Positions 33,709 to 45,620 are shown, counted from the stretch's first letter. The stretch is DNA of 64,000 nt from Clytia hemisphaerica (GCA_902728285.1 CACVBU010000743.1:1922410-1986409), one strand, 5' to 3'. Notes: generated by a model not told the origin, from the letters alone. Made by a program: numbers and translations.

Positions 33709-34680
33709 CTAGGGTGTATGATGAAATGACTTTTTTTCAGAATTGCAGTTTGGACAAATTTTTCTGGTAATTTAATCTATTCTAAGACTTTCTGTGAAAA
33801 AATTAATTCAAAATCTTCAAAATTGACCGTTTGCCCCAGGGTTTTGTAAAATCGATATTTTCGAAAATTTGCGAAAAACAGGGTTTTTGCCTGAAAAAAA
33901 AATCCTAAAACCAACTGTGTTGGTGCTACAGCCCTGAAATTGGGCCTAAAATGTTCCTTGGAAAAAAGTAGGATTAGAATGTAACAATGATATAGCTCTA
34001 TCATACATGAAAATTATTTAAAGTTGGTTTTTAGGCCAAAAATGACCGAAAACGCGAAAAAATGGGGTTTTGCCTGAGAAAAAATCCTAAAACCTGCTGT
34101 GTTGGTACTACAGCCCTGAAATTGGGCCTAAAATGTTCCTTGGAAAAAAGTAGGATTAGAATGTAACAATGATATAGCTCTACCATACATGATAATTATT
34201 TAAAGTTGGTTTTTAGGCCAAAAATGACCGAAAACGCGAAAAAATGGGGTTTTGCCTGAAAAAAATCCTAAATCCTGCTGTGTTGGTGCTACAGCCCTGA
34301 AGTTGGGCCCATAATGTTCCTTGGGAAAAAGTAGGATTAGAATATAACAATAATATAGCTCTATCATATATAAAAATTACAAAATAATAGGTTTTTAGGT
34401 CAAAATGGACAGAAAAAGGCGAAAATTACTCAAAATGGGGATTTTCAGTGCTTAAAGCATATTGAATCAATTTCTGACACTCTTAAGTGCTTTAAAGTAA
34501 TAAAATAGATGTTTCATTATATATAATTTAGCACAATAAGCTATCCTAATGGCAAAATTGAGCAAAAATTTGGGTTTTTAAGGGATTTTTTATCAACAAT
34601 ACCCCCAAAATAGCGGAAAATGGCGATTTTTGAGCTTTCATAACTTTTAAAGGCTCAATTCAAGACTTTGAAATTTGGCA
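33709..34680. repeat. Left terminal inverted repeat with subterminal tandem units
   Basis: Tandem units of about 180 bases begin near 33890, 34080 and 34265, each with GTTGGTGCTACAGCCCTGAA or a variant. The inner end is TTTGAAATTTGGCA. Confidence 0.85.
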
Positions 34681-34696
34681 AAATTAAAGAAAGCTA

Positions 34697-35802
34697 TTGA
34701 AACTGCTATTTGATCAAAAACAAAAAGAATTGATAGCCAGCAATGTTGATGAAGAAGATGCAGCCAAGCTAGCAACCAGCAACAAAGTTAACAGGTGTGT
34801 ATCTGCTTGCAAAAATTCCCACCAAGGGCAAATCACTACAATTGAAGAGCTTGACACCCTGGTTCAAGACTGGAATGGTACAGAAAAAGGGCTTCAAAAA
34901 GCATTGGATTTGGAGATCAGGTTCAGAAAGTTCACCTTTCATAAAGTGAAGACGACGTGTCCCTTGTTTAAACAATGTGGCTTAACAGTTGAGCAGAAGG
35001 TGAAGAATTTGAGGACTACTCTTATCACATCTCAACTGGAATTTAGAGTTTTAGCTGACATGATGGATCTTGAGAATGCAATCAATAATAATGCAAGCAA
35101 AAATGACAATGAAGCAGAGGTGGAAGGTGGCAAGATGAATTGATGGATGGTATTACTCAACACGATGAACAAGAAAATTCTAGAGGAAAAGAGGTAACTT
35201 TAAATCTTAAACCCACCTATTCCATGAACCTTTGTGTTTTTCAGGATAAATGAATTCATTTACCAATCAGAGGAGAAACAAGCACTTAAGTTATCATTTC
35301 AATATGCTCTAGATTTCAAAGTTTATATATCATTTTCTTCAATATACTGTATAGGTTAGAAAGGCAAGAGATTCAGATTGGCCACCCATTGTTGGAGATC
35401 TTCTTATTAGAGCATTTGAGGATGGTTTTTACCCAGGTTAGATTTTATTTCATCTTTAAGTATGTATAATACTGTATTGAATAATGAAAGAAATACCTGA
35501 TCTTTTACTTAGTAATGACACATTCTTTTTGCTTTTTAGGTGAAGTTGTGAGAGTTGGTACAGAAGATGTGAAATGCAATTTCATGACACCTGTTAGTGT
35601 AAATGACCAAATGAAAAGTCTTTGGAAATGGCCTTCGAACTCTGACAATGTAACCATACATAGAAACTCTGTAGTGTCCATCAAGCCTTGCTTAGAAATA
35701 AGCAAGTTCAGCACTCAGAGACTTATTATCTTTGAGATGACAAATGTTGATTTAGTGGAAATATTTTCTGAATTTTTTTTTCTTTTTGCTAAGTTTTTTT
35801 AG
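34697..35802 (+). pseudogene. C-terminal exons of a transposase-like gene inside the TIR element
   Basis: Exons at about 34697-35196, 35355-35436 and 35540-35802. The first reads LIASNVDEEDAAKLATSNK, HQGQITTIEELDTLVQDWNG, ALDLEIRFRKFTFHKV and QRGLTVEQKV-like sequence (CGLTVEQKVKNLRTTLITSQ). After a one-base loss near 35130 the frame resumes as DELMDGITQHDEQENSRGKE up to a GTAACT donor. Exon 2 is VRKARDSDWPPIVGDLLIRA and ends in phase 1; exon 3 starts GEVVRVGTEDVKCNFMTPVS, then LWKWPSNSDNVTIHR, and ends in a stop. This arrangement is known to me as the C-terminal tail of cnidarian transposase-like proteins. No catalytic core is present. Confidence 0.6.
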
Positions 35803-35919
35803 TTCTTTCAGTTCCAATGTTCGCTTTGTTAAGATTTGAGATTGAGAATGAGTTTTGAGATTCATAATTTTTAGAAATTAGCTTGTTATTTTAACAGTTC
35901 AAATAGTTTTCATTCGTTA

Positions 35920-36905
35920 TGCCAAGTTTCAAAGTCTTGAATTTTGAGCCTTTAAAAGTTATGAAAGCTCAAAAATCGCTATTTTCCGCTATTTAGGGGG
36001 TATTTTTATAAAAAATCCCTGAAAAACCCAAAATTTTTACTCAATTTTGCCATTAGGATAAGCTTATTGGTACTAATTATATATAATGAAACATCTATTT
36101 TAGTACTTTAAAGCACTTAAGAGTGTCAGAAATTGATTCAATGTGCTTTAAGCCACTGAAAATCCCCATTTTGTGTAATTCTCGCCTTTTTCGGTCAATT
36201 TTGACCTAAAAACCTATATTTTGTAATATTTATATATGATAGAGCTATATTATTGTTATATTCTAATCCTACTTTTTCCCAAGGAACATTATGGGCCCAA
36301 TTTGAGGGCTGTAGTACCAACACAGCAGGTTTTAGCATTTTCTCTCAGGCAAAACCTCATTTTTTCGTGTATTCGGTCATTTTTGGCCTAAAAACCTACT
36401 TTTTTTGTAATTTATATATATAATATAGCTATATCATTGTTACATTCAAATCCTACTTTTTTTCAAGGCACATTTTGGGCCCAATTTCAGGGCTGTAGCA
36501 CGAACACAGCACGATTTAGGATTTTTTTCAGGGAAAACCCCATTTTTTTGCGTTTTCGGTCATTTTTGGCCTAAAAACCTACTTTTATCAATTTTCATGT
36601 ATGATATAGCTATATCATTGTTACATTCTAATCCTACTTTTTTCCAAGGAACATTTTAGGCCCAATTTCAGGGCTGTAGCACCAACACAGTTGGTTTTAG
36701 GATTTTTTTTCAGGCAAAAACCCTGTTTTTCGCAAATTTTCGAAAATATCGATTTTACAAAACCCTGGGGCAAATGGTCAATTTTGAACATTTTGAATTA
36801 ATTTTTTTGCAGAAAGTCTTCAAATAGATTAAATTATCAGAAAAAGTTGTCCAAATTACATTTCCAGAAAAAAAGTCAAATTTTGCCATTTCATCATACA
36901 CCCTA
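35920..36905. repeat. Right terminal inverted repeat of the 3.2 kb element
   Basis: Reverse complement of 33709-34680, with a few substitutions and indels. Ends CATCATACACCCTA next to the duplicated CCATTAC. Confidence 0.88.
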
Positions 36906-36912
36906 CCATTAC

Positions 36913-38429
36913 CAACAATAAAATCCTTTTAATACAGTCACATATCAATGTTCTATATCACTGACCATCGATGCGTATTCATAAAAAACAAACAACCAAA
37001 GATCCCACATCATCGAGGGTCGGTCAAGCCAAAATTTCAAAAACAACGACAAACAAACATTTCTCCTTCCACTGAATAAGGGGAGGAATAAATTCTTCCA
37101 GGTTAGCCATATCCAAAAGCGCAAAATATTTTTGTTCCCATCGATTCAAAACATACAACAAGTGATGCTCACTTCAACATACTACCAAGATTCAATCTAA
37201 ACCAAAAGGAATGGCTTTCCCACCATATGTATACAGTTCATTTCTTCAGCTTAGATCCTCTTCTTGCAATGAAGCTCTGTTGAGCCTTGCCTGTCGATGA
37301 AAGAATAAAAATTCGATCTTCTTTCTTCTCATTCCGCAAGTTCAGCTGGTTTCTTCGTTTCTTTTCATCAAGCACCATCTCTTTTCAAAACACCAATTTA
37401 TCTTTTCAAAACAACAATAAATGTTTGTTTGTTGTTTTTAGTTCGAATTCGAATTTGGAAAAGTTCGAAAGCCCTTCGAAAGTATTTGCTCGAGTCAATG
37501 CAATGACTTCTTGAAAAATGAGCGCCATTTGAACGCTTTTTGAACGCTTCCAGCCCGCGCTGATTTTCCGATCTCTTCTTTAGATTTCCTAATTTAAACC
37601 TTAAGGAGATAAAAACAAGGCTTATCTAGTACCGGTAACCACGTGTATTACCTCCGTAGCTTTTAAGAATTGGTATATCTAAACGCACGAGGCGACACTT
37701 TTTGAAAAAAACGAATTTAACCATCCGTAATTCCAGGTCTCTCCGCCGCGATTCTAAGTTTGATATAAGGAAGGGCGGACGGCTTTCTCAATCATTTCTG
37801 CGTTTGAAAGATTGGATATATATAGTAATTTTTCATTTGCGCTCCCCAGCGTAGGTGAGATTTAAAGGTACATATACACGATAGCAAAACTGCTTCGCTC
37901 ATGTGTATTCGCTTCGCAAAAAATATAGACAGATACTTTAGGCAGTCGGTCAATTGCAACCTTTGTAAGATTTCATGTAGCTAATAGTATTGTTTTGGGT
38001 GGGTAACATATAAACATGATTTTGCAAGATAAATAACCTTACATTGTTATTTGCTTCATTCGATGGCTATTTTGCTGTTGCCACTGACGCTGTATTTGTT
38101 TTTGGTTATGTTGTTGCCACAGGCGAAGGCTCGGTAGAAAGGTTTGCTAGGCTGGGTAACCGGTCGCCCTATAATGGAAAAGACAATAATTCATTTTTCT
38201 TCATCCATACAGAAATAAACATAAGATACGGCCACTTATTCGTTCGCTCAGAACAATGAAGGTCTTGCTTGCAGGTACCAAGAAACATACCATGTGCCAA
38301 GTCTGGTTCTCTCCTTCACGTGTTACAAGGAATACGGTGTAGGTCTGGAATTTGAAAATTTTTGCAGCAGTGTTCATCTAATAAAATAAATGTTTATTTT
38401 TGATCCGTACGAATTTACGCAGCGAGTTA
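36913..38429. other. Stretch without recognisable genes
   Basis: Frames at 37287-37514 and 38044-38259 are short, serine- or phenylalanine-rich, and have no recognisable motif. Nothing else supported. Confidence 0.45.
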
Positions 38430-39165
38430 CCCTATTAGCCCCAATCTTTTTTGAGTTTTGTATCCCCAGGGGGGGGGGTAGAATCTACCACCCTCGATTA
38501 TTTTTGATCTAGGAGAGCTACGGTCAAGAAATTCGGTACAGATGTTCTCCATCATGACACAAATTTCCTGGAACAAAAAAAAATTTGATGACGTCATCCC
38601 AAAATTTCCACCTGTCGGCAAAAAGCCAAAATATATGGTTTACAGAAATGTCTATTACAATCGAACCAATAATGATATTTAGATTCTGTTTGAAAATTCT
38701 GAAAGATAAAAGGTTCTTCTTTAACATAATTGCTGGTTTGCAAATTCCATGAAGATTTTATCTTAAAATCTGTGCTGAATATGAATAAAATTTTCAAAAC
38801 TTGATGACGTCATAAATGATGACGTCATCATATTTAGAATTCTTTTTTTAATTATAGAAATTTATATTGTCAATACCTATCACGTGTCAAAATTTGAAGA
38901 TGATTGAATAAATAGTTCAAAAGTTATCAGCACTTTAAATTTTGAGTTTTAAGCGATTTTAGCTGGGTTTTATGTCATGTTTCACAATAAAGTCATAAAA
39001 CTTGATCTGGACAAGCTATAACCCTAAAATTTTGCACAAATACTCTTAATAAGATTTTGTTAAAAGTCAGAAAGTTTCAAGTCGTTTAAAAAATTTTTCT
39101 CTGAGATATACGCAAAAGAACTCCAGCGTGGTAGATTCTACCCCCCCCCCCTGGGGCTAATAGGG
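38430..39165. mobile_element. 736 bp inverted-repeat element with G/C runs near both ends
   Basis: Begins CCCTATTAGCCCC and ends GGGGCTAATAGGG. Just inside each end is a run of nine or more G or C and GTAGAATCTACCAC. The interior has three TGACGTCA sites (38589, 38805, 38820) and no coding sequence. A clear target-site duplication is not visible. Confidence 0.75.
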
Positions 39166-40204
39166 TTTTAAAGATGACAGATGCGCAACAAAGCCATAAA
39201 CGCAAAGTGTCATCACTACACATCACATACGTGCGCTCAACATTTCGAATGGCAAAGTTCATAGATTTACGTAAGTTTGTACTGTGTGTGTACTCATCAC
39301 ACATGTCACACTTTTAAACCCTAACCACACTCCGCAAACTGAAGTTGGTTTCTCCCTGATTCTGTCTCCGTCAATTCTGTTCCCGTCGTTGTGGAAATTA
39401 ATGAATCTTAATTAGGGTAACAGACATAACACGGTTTAACCCAACGGTCAGAAGCGATTCTGTGCCCGTGTACAGATGAGTAATTATTAATTAATTCGAT
39501 AACGAAGGACAATTTTCGTTTACAACAGATGAAAATGACAAAGACATCCAGACAAGTATCGATTCGTCCTCGACGAAGATCTTGTCTATTTCCACGAAGT
39601 TGCTACGAAGGTCAAAGAAGCCATTATGAAAGCGACCCTTACCAAAACCCCATTTAAATCGAACGACTTTGGTCTATAAAGAATGACACAAAAGTATTCA
39701 TAGAAAAATGTTTTATAAAACCTTAAAACCCCTCCAACAACGCACATAGAGAGGGGTAAATCCTAGCGTACGAAATGGGTATTATTTTAAAAGATTTCAT
39801 TTTTATTTTTGACTGCGTCTTAGATTTTCTCAAGTCACGCATTCCTCGGCTCTAATTCCTTATATAAATTTACTGCACAAACTCACTTCATAGGAAGTTA
39901 GAAGAATACATCAAGAAGATGTTAACGGACCTACCCGAATATCAGAACGAGTACGTCACAAAAATTCAAGTCAAAGGAACAAACAAGAAGACTATTGTTG
40001 AGTTTTTCTTGAGGCTTTAAGATGCCGGCACCATTTCGGAAGCAGAGGACGGCGAAAACTCTTAAGGATGTCTTTTATGTCGTTTATGTAGTAGTAAGAT
40101 TATCATTATTGCTATCATGCTTGTTATTACTCCTGTTATGGCAATTTCGAGTACCTTCTGTGACTGCCGTTGCTAAAATTAAATGAGTCTTTCCGGGACG
40201 TTTC
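39166..40204. other. Stretch without recognisable genes
   Basis: No supported gene. The only patterned part is CTGATTCTGTCTCCGTCAAT-like sequence near 39357, without a clear repeat. Confidence 0.4.
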
Positions 40205-40405
40205 ACGTGCATCTCTCTTATCAAAAAGTTTATATCTGAAAATATTGTTTTCAATGGTTATATCTAAATCTAAAAACGATGAATGGTTTCCATGGTGCTC
40301 AACTTTGAGATCGAATTCTTTAGGGTAAATCTGTTTGTAGTATTATGAAACTCATCCCTGTCATTTAAGGCACACAAATCATCAATAGTCTGCCTACACT
40401 ACAGA
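40205..40405 (-). pseudogene. Reverse transcriptase fragment
   Basis: The minus strand reads QTIDDLCALNDRDEFH, then after a small shift YYKQIYPKEFDLKVEHHGNH, SSFLDLDITIENNIFRYKLF and DKRDA. This is the segment just after the RT catalytic box: TIDD stands where (Y/F)xDD is expected, so the tyrosine is lost. The FLDLDI block and KLFDKRDA are usual in an RT family of invertebrate retroelements known to me only as RT-domain proteins. Flanking RT parts are not found. Confidence 0.65.
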
Positions 40406-41685
40406 GTGGAAGTTATAGACACTAGGCGAACTAACAGAAATGAGACCTTTGACATACTCAGATTCAAAATGGTACAAAAACAAACAGATTTGCCCAAAAA
40501 GGAGCAGGATCTATTCCCCTGGGAATTCCAATGCACTGGCTAAGAATAGAATTGCCAACCTTGAAGAAACAATCTTTATCAGAAAGGAAACACACTCAGA
40601 CAGTGAAGTTTATATGTACAAGAAAGCAGGAATCCACAACCCACTAGAATGAATTTACAAAAACAAATTAAAGCATAAATAGCAGCCCACATTATGCCGA
40701 GCATGGCTCATAAAACAAAAGATACACTGTGGAACTTTCAATTTCCTCAGCACCCTCAAAAACCGAAACTTTGTCATCATCGCAAGGAAGCCACCCCTTT
40801 CCTGAACGATCGAGTACCGTAACCGTATAAATGCCGTATAATAGCAAAACTGCATATTACTATAAGTCAAAAATTTAGTTTAAAGAGGTCGAATATGAAA
40901 ATGACCAAAAAATGATACTTTACAATCCTAATTCAATTTCAACGCTAGGAGAAACACCTGGACAAAAAAATACAAGGACAAATACAATTGACGCATTTTC
41001 TTTTTTCCAGAAATATTTCATTTGTACTGTGTAAAAAATGCTTTCTTTAGTAGTTAATTAAATCATAAAACTCTGACTTGATTAGAGAACCGAAAAAATA
41101 AAAAACAAAAAGATCCTAAATATGAACAGTATCAAACTAATAAAATGAATTGTTGGGTCTATTAGTACATCATTCTAAGCTGGTACATAAAGCATGTCTT
41201 GACAGTTAACCTACCAAAGAAAAATTTTTGAAGTCCAAATTTCTGGAATAATGAATAAAGATTTAATTTAATTAAAACTTAGCTTGTTGTCATCAAAACT
41301 TTGGAGCTTTATCGCCACTTAAACGTGTCTGTGCTAATAAGTCTATGCACACATTCCACAATGATTTGGGAATGTAACAAGGGAATGCAAATCGTCGAAA
41401 TTATTATCGTCCCTGTTTTGGGGGTAGCCGACTTTGCATATTTGAATAATTATTATTTTGTTCAATTAGAAAAAAAAGTTCTGTTTATGTTTTCATTCCT
41501 TGAAGAATAAAATTATGTCATCGTAATGCATAACCAACAAAGAAAAATATAAAGAGAGGGGTTGGCTGGGATAACAGCAAACGAAACAATGGGCATCCCC
41601 TATATCAAATCAGAGAGGATATGTGCAGCCTATGATCAGTCCCACTAGAAAGAAAATAATTAACTATTTATAAAGAACGTAACGC
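40406..41685. other. Stretch without recognisable genes
   Basis: Frames at 40440-40652 (plus) and 40655-40870 (minus) have no motif and no splice context I trust. Nothing else supported. Confidence 0.4.
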
Positions 41686-43006
41686 TTACTCCTCGTCATA
41701 AACGTTCCACAAGTTGGCGTTGTTAAGAACTAAAAGAAATCCTTCACGGAATCTGGAAAAGTTTTCACAATTTCTGGGGAGGTATAAGATTTTGAAACAC
41801 ATTTGTGATTTTGGCATGCAGTACCCAGGTGTTCCATTTATGAACCGGACACTGATCTTTTCCCCTGGCATCAAGAGTGAACTTCCCGCCACAAACCGTA
41901 TGAGACTAAATCCTGAGTACACGATCTAATGAACAGGTGATAGTATGTTGTCGTACTGTAGTCGGCTCTTCGAATTTCTTCAGGTTCAAACGAATCGATT
42001 AACCTCGAGATACTTGGTAGATACCTTTAATGATCGGGGGCCTGCTTCCTTCCAAAACTTTGTGTTGCTTTGACTCGCTAACATGCTGAAAGGAAATGAT
42101 GGCTCTTTAATAAGAATATTTTTTGCGGATTGCAAAACAAACTGCGAGAAATTTTTGATTGTTAGGAGACCAAAAACTGGCCATCTCACAATACATGAGC
42201 GGCTGCTTGAGCATTTTGAAATTTAAATTAGCAATTCTTCATCTGAAACTTTCTCAAACCAGTAGAATTTAAGGGCTGCTTTACATAATTTCAATGGAAA
42301 CACCTGATACGTTACGAAAGCATGTGTGATGATCTGACCAAACAAAACTAATTTGTTAGAGTCCGCTGATAATATCGGGACACATTGATTGAAGCCTCGA
42401 AATTCTACGTAGAAGGTTGTATACACATCCCTCGTCACACCATCTCCAACGGCCTTTTCACCTAAAATCAAAATAAGAAACTTAATTTTTTCAAAATTTT
42501 GTCTCTCTTTGTAAATGTTAAACATTTCCTCAACAATGTTTTCTCTGTTGACGTACAAAGTTTTCATATCAACAATCTCTTGTTCTTGGTATTTACAATT
42601 TTTTATAGCTTATAAATTATTTTCAGCTTCGGCTTCATTGCCATCTTCATTCTGGTTTTCACGTACGCTCTCATTTTGAGATTGGAAATTGTAGATTGTT
42701 TCTCCGAACTCTGCAAATTCTTTGAAGACTATATCACCGTCACGTGACATATTCACGTTGTTGTTCCTTTGTGCCATTTGGCGAATTCGTTCATCGGGGT
42801 AACAATAATTGTTGTGACAGTCTATTGAAAATGAAAAATAAAGGATCTGTAGATAGGGAGCCAATCCAAAAGTAGACTTCAATCATTTGCTGATCAGCAT
42901 GAAAAAGTCGGTTTAAGTTTCCCATTAAAGGTTGTCTTACTCTGACAACGACGTGATTATCAGTCAATTTTGGCTCAGTCTTTACAAGGGACTTTCGATT
43001 CTCCAT
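41686..43006 (-). pseudogene. HECT-domain E3 ligase-like gene, degenerate
   Basis: Starts MENRKSLVKTEPKL at 43006, followed by a compact N-terminal domain (VVVRVRQPLMGNLNRLF, YFWIGSLSTDPLFF). After a shift near 42840 it continues in one frame through an acidic linker, an in-frame TAA at 42610-42612, and then GEKAVGDGVTRDVYTTFYVE and HAFVTYQVFPLKLCKAAL, the HECT N-lobe. A segment at 41990-42190 has QSAKNILIKEPSFPF. The C-lobe reads RFVAGSSLLMPGEKISVRF and KSQMCFKILYLPRNCENF, with C of MCF in the catalytic thioester position, ending LWNVYDEE. HECT ligases pass ubiquitin through this cysteine to a lysine of a substrate. In cnidarians such genes are numerous and often lie among transposons. Two or more shifts and a stop make this copy a pseudogene unless sequence error is involved. 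Confidence 0.65.
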
Positions 43007-43019
43007 ACTTATTTTTGCA

Positions 43020-43276
43020 GGAACTAATTTTTGCGGTCGAAAAAAAATTTCCAACAAATTGCATTTCGCGGGTTTTAATTTTCGCGGTTTTGTCCTATTT
43101 TGGACAAATTTCTTTCATTTTCCTAGGGATTTTTCGATAAATTGGAAAAATTGTATTTCGCGGGAAGTAATTTTCGCGGTTTTTAAGTCTCAAAATGTTT
43201 CGCAGGCTCAAATTTTCGCGATTTTGACGAAAAACCGCCAAAAACGCCAAAATTAATACCCGCGAAAATTAGTTCC
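43020..43276. mobile_element. MITE with GGAACTAATTTT termini
   Basis: Begins GGAACTAATTTTTGCGG and ends CCCGCGAAAATTAGTTCC, inverted copies with one mismatch. The 257 bp interior repeats the TTTCGCGG motif. It sits 14 bases upstream of the HECT-like start codon. Confidence 0.8.
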
Positions 43277-43284
43277 AAAAAGGT

Positions 43285-44045
43285 AATTTGCTCTCATCTA
43301 CAGAAAGCAACTGAATTTATTGAAGAAACCAACAACTTACGAAAAGATAATACAGTGGAGGAAGAACCTGTTTGAACTTCGCACAGGAAAATCAGGAAAG
43401 GATTTTATAACAGAGTTGACTTTCTGGCTAGACACATTCAGTAGTCAAGAAAATTTGAACTGCATTGGAATGAAAGTGTTTATGATACTACCAGCTTTAC
43501 TATTACAAAAACCGTTGAAGAATAGTAAATCAAAGGTTCACTCCAACAGATTGGAAAAGAGACTCAAATTATGGAAAACAGGAAATTTTGAAGACCTGTT
43601 ACATGAAGGGCAAGAAACCCAAAAGAGATAACTGGCATCTAAACAGACACACAATGAAGACAAAGCGAAAGTTTTCTCAAACCTAATGCTTCAACGGGAC
43701 AGTGCTGGCCCACTACAGGTGGCAACTGGACTACAGTCAGGAGCGGAAGCAGCTATCCACGCAATGAGAGAGATTTTTGAAAATGATGAAGCCGATGCGA
43801 TAATTCTTGCAGATGCTAGCAACGCGTTTAATTCTCTCAATCGAAGTGCAGCTGTACACAATGTACGCATTTTATGCCCACAGTTCTCATATATTCTAAC
43901 TAATACCTATCGTATACCAGCTAGGATAATCATATACGGCAGCAAAAACATTATGTCAGTTGAAGGGACAACCCAAGGAGACAACCTTGCAATGTCTTTT
44001 TATGCGGCTAGTTCAAAACGCAGGTTCAGGTTTCAGGTTACAGGT
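43285..44045 (+). pseudogene. Non-LTR-type reverse transcriptase relic, internally deleted
   Basis: The plus strand reads EKIIQWRKNLFELRTGKSGK, VFMILPALLLQKPLK and LWKTGNFEDLLHEGQ, a conserved N-terminal region of a cnidarian RT protein. Then it jumps to [34 protein letters not shown] (RT motif A, D in ADASNAF), FLCPQ-like sequence, and [13 protein letters not shown] (motif B). The fingers between the two parts are deleted, and motif C is absent because the frame fails after FYAASS. A decayed copy. Confidence 0.7.
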
Positions 44046-44234
44046 TAAAACAGAATAATTGCCAGACAAGATATATCATTTCGACTTGAAGTTTGCAGAC
44101 CAGATAAAAAAAATTCTCATTTATTTTTCTCTTTTCTGTGTATGTTAAAAGTTTTTTTTTTCTAACATGTATATAGTTTTCTTCTGTATATATTTCTGGT
44201 ATACCTCTTGTGGGTGATAAAAGAGAAAAATTGA

Positions 44235-44450
44235 CTATCGAAGGAAGATGAGATGTTTCTTGAAACGCTCATGGACACCAACATGTCGACGAACCTACGA
44301 GAGCCAGAGGTACTGATACTCCATCACTCATTGACCTTATCCTAACAAACGAGGAAAGTCAAGTTAACAACCTGGTTTATCTTGCTCCGTTTGGAAAAAG
44401 TGATCATAGCGTTCTATCGTTTACATTTGAGTGCTATCTTGAACCAATGC
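44235..44450 (+). pseudogene. LINE AP-endonuclease C-terminal fragment
   Basis: Reads FLETLMDTNM and, after a small shift, VDEPTRARGTDTPSLIDLIL, TNEESQVNNLVYLAP and FGKSDHSVLSFTF. The T..R....LIDL.LTN...V and SDH motifs are the conserved end of the apurinic-type endonuclease of CR1- or jockey-like LINEs. The rest of ORF2 is missing. Confidence 0.8.
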
Positions 44451-44589
44451 ATGTTTGGTTTTGTTTAGCTTCTTCAAATGGTTGTTTTTCTTGCTTTTTG
44501 TCGGTATTTTCGTTCATGTTTTTGATTTTGCTAAACTTCCACCATTTTTGGAGAAGTATACAAAATGTGTATTGACTAACTGACGTCAA

Positions 44590-44975
44590 ATAAAAACTGA
44601 CAAATTATATGATATCTTGTCAATAACAGGAACGCAGAATGTGGATGAGGTGAGGTCCAACATGGCTTCCGTGTATCGACCAACAATTGTGACTGAGTTG
44701 TTTGGTAGAATTCGACCATTGTAAAGCAAGATACCATCCTTAGATGTAGTGATTGGTTCAAACTTCTTTGGAGGAAGAAAATGGCGTACCTCATCAGCTG
44801 CCTTCTTGAAGTAGTAATTTTCAGCAGCTGCTATTTCCTTGTCGGTGAGTGGTGGCACTTCTTTGATCAGAGCTGATAATTTCACACCAGTGAGGCATTT
44901 TGAAGGGGCATCCAGAGATGATGTAGAATACTTCTTTGATCGAAGATTGTTGAAGTAGCGGATTACATAAGCCAT
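44590..44975 (-). pseudogene. BEL/Pao-like pol fragment (before integrase)
   Basis: Starts at ATG 44975 (MAYVIRYFNNLRSKK) and contains VPPLTDKEIAAAENYYFKKA, DEVRHFLPPKKFEPITTS, KDGILLYNGRILP and TFCVPVIDKISY. This is the stretch between RNase H and the integrase zinc-binding motif in BEL-like pol proteins as I recall them. It stops before the integrase. A loose fragment. Confidence 0.5.
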
Positions 44976-45132
44976 GATTTTTTAATTTATAGAAGTGTAT
45001 TTCTCAGGTCTATTGACCTCTATGAAACAATCTTACATCTTTACAATTTATGGATCTTATCATTCCATTAGTTTGTCAATTCTATTATAGAGTTTTACAG
45101 CTACTTGGGCCTCTGACCCACTCTTCTTACAA

Positions 45133-45377
45133 TCATGATGTTATTTCCGTCGTAAATTTCTTTAAATAGAGTTTAGTTCTAGGACTACCTCTCACTTTCC
45201 ATATATGACTCTTGTCATTTTCTTTCGATGCCACAAGCGATGATGAAGAAGGCATATCAACCATTGATAAAGGTATATCAAACATAGATGAAGGAATATC
45301 TAATCTTGAAGGAATATTTGATCTTGATGCTTGTGGCATCTTGCCATCCTTCAATGACAGCTTTGATCTTCTTGGCA
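45133..45377 (-). CDS. Unidentified terminal exon
   Basis: Acceptor TTTTTTTATTTAG, then a frame reading PRRSKLSLKDGKMPQASRSN, a short internal repeat (RLDIPSSMFDIPLSMVDMPS), and VRGSPRTKLYLKKFTTEITS with TGA at 45133. Low complexity with repeated DIPSSM units. No family recognised. Confidence 0.35.
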
Positions 45378-45419
45378 CTAAATAAAAAAAATTTACAGAA
45401 ATATATATAAATTGTTTGA

Positions 45420-45620
45420 TTATTCAGTTAAGTTTGCAAGTCTTTTCTCTTCTGCTTTTCTATCATCCATTAAAGTAGGTCTGCCTATCGAGCTTAATCG
45501 TTCAAAAGACATTGGCTCACTTACAAAACTATCCAAGTTACGAACCTTTGATAACGCTACATAACTTAAGCCAGTTGACCTTTCTGATTTACCTAAATCG
45601 ATTGATGCTTTTTCAAGAGT
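45420..45620 (-). pseudogene. PIF1-type helicase C-terminus, downstream half
   Basis: Continues the helicase after the inserted element. Reads LEKASIDLGKSERSTGLSYV, ALSKVRNLDSFVSEPMSFER and ends LANLTE with TAA at 45420-45422. The LTYVALSRVR-like block is helicase motif VI of PIF1-family superfamily 1B enzymes. When the insertion is removed together with one copy of its two-base duplication, the frame joins KSQGLT directly to LEKASIDLG. Confidence 0.75.

Larger units (their letters stand above)
33709..36905. mobile_element. 3.2 kb DNA transposon with about 1 kb inverted repeats
   Basis: Left arm 33709-34680 and right arm 35920-36905 are inverted copies, beginning TAGGGTGTATGATG and ending CATCATACACCCTA. 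The flanks carry an exact 7-base duplication, CCATTAC, at 33702-33708 and 36906-36912. Each arm holds three or so tandem units of about 180 bases containing CCTGAAATTGGGCCTAAAAT and TTCCTTGGAAAAAAGTAGGA. The interior encodes only part of a transposase-like protein, so it is probably mobilised in trans. Long arms with a 7-base duplication do not fit mariner (TA) or hAT (8 bp) well; P, Dada or a Mutator-like type could be considered. Confidence 0.88.

Noticed and set aside
37287..37514. Serine/phenylalanine-rich plus ORF
   Set aside because: Low complexity, no homologous motif, no splice context.
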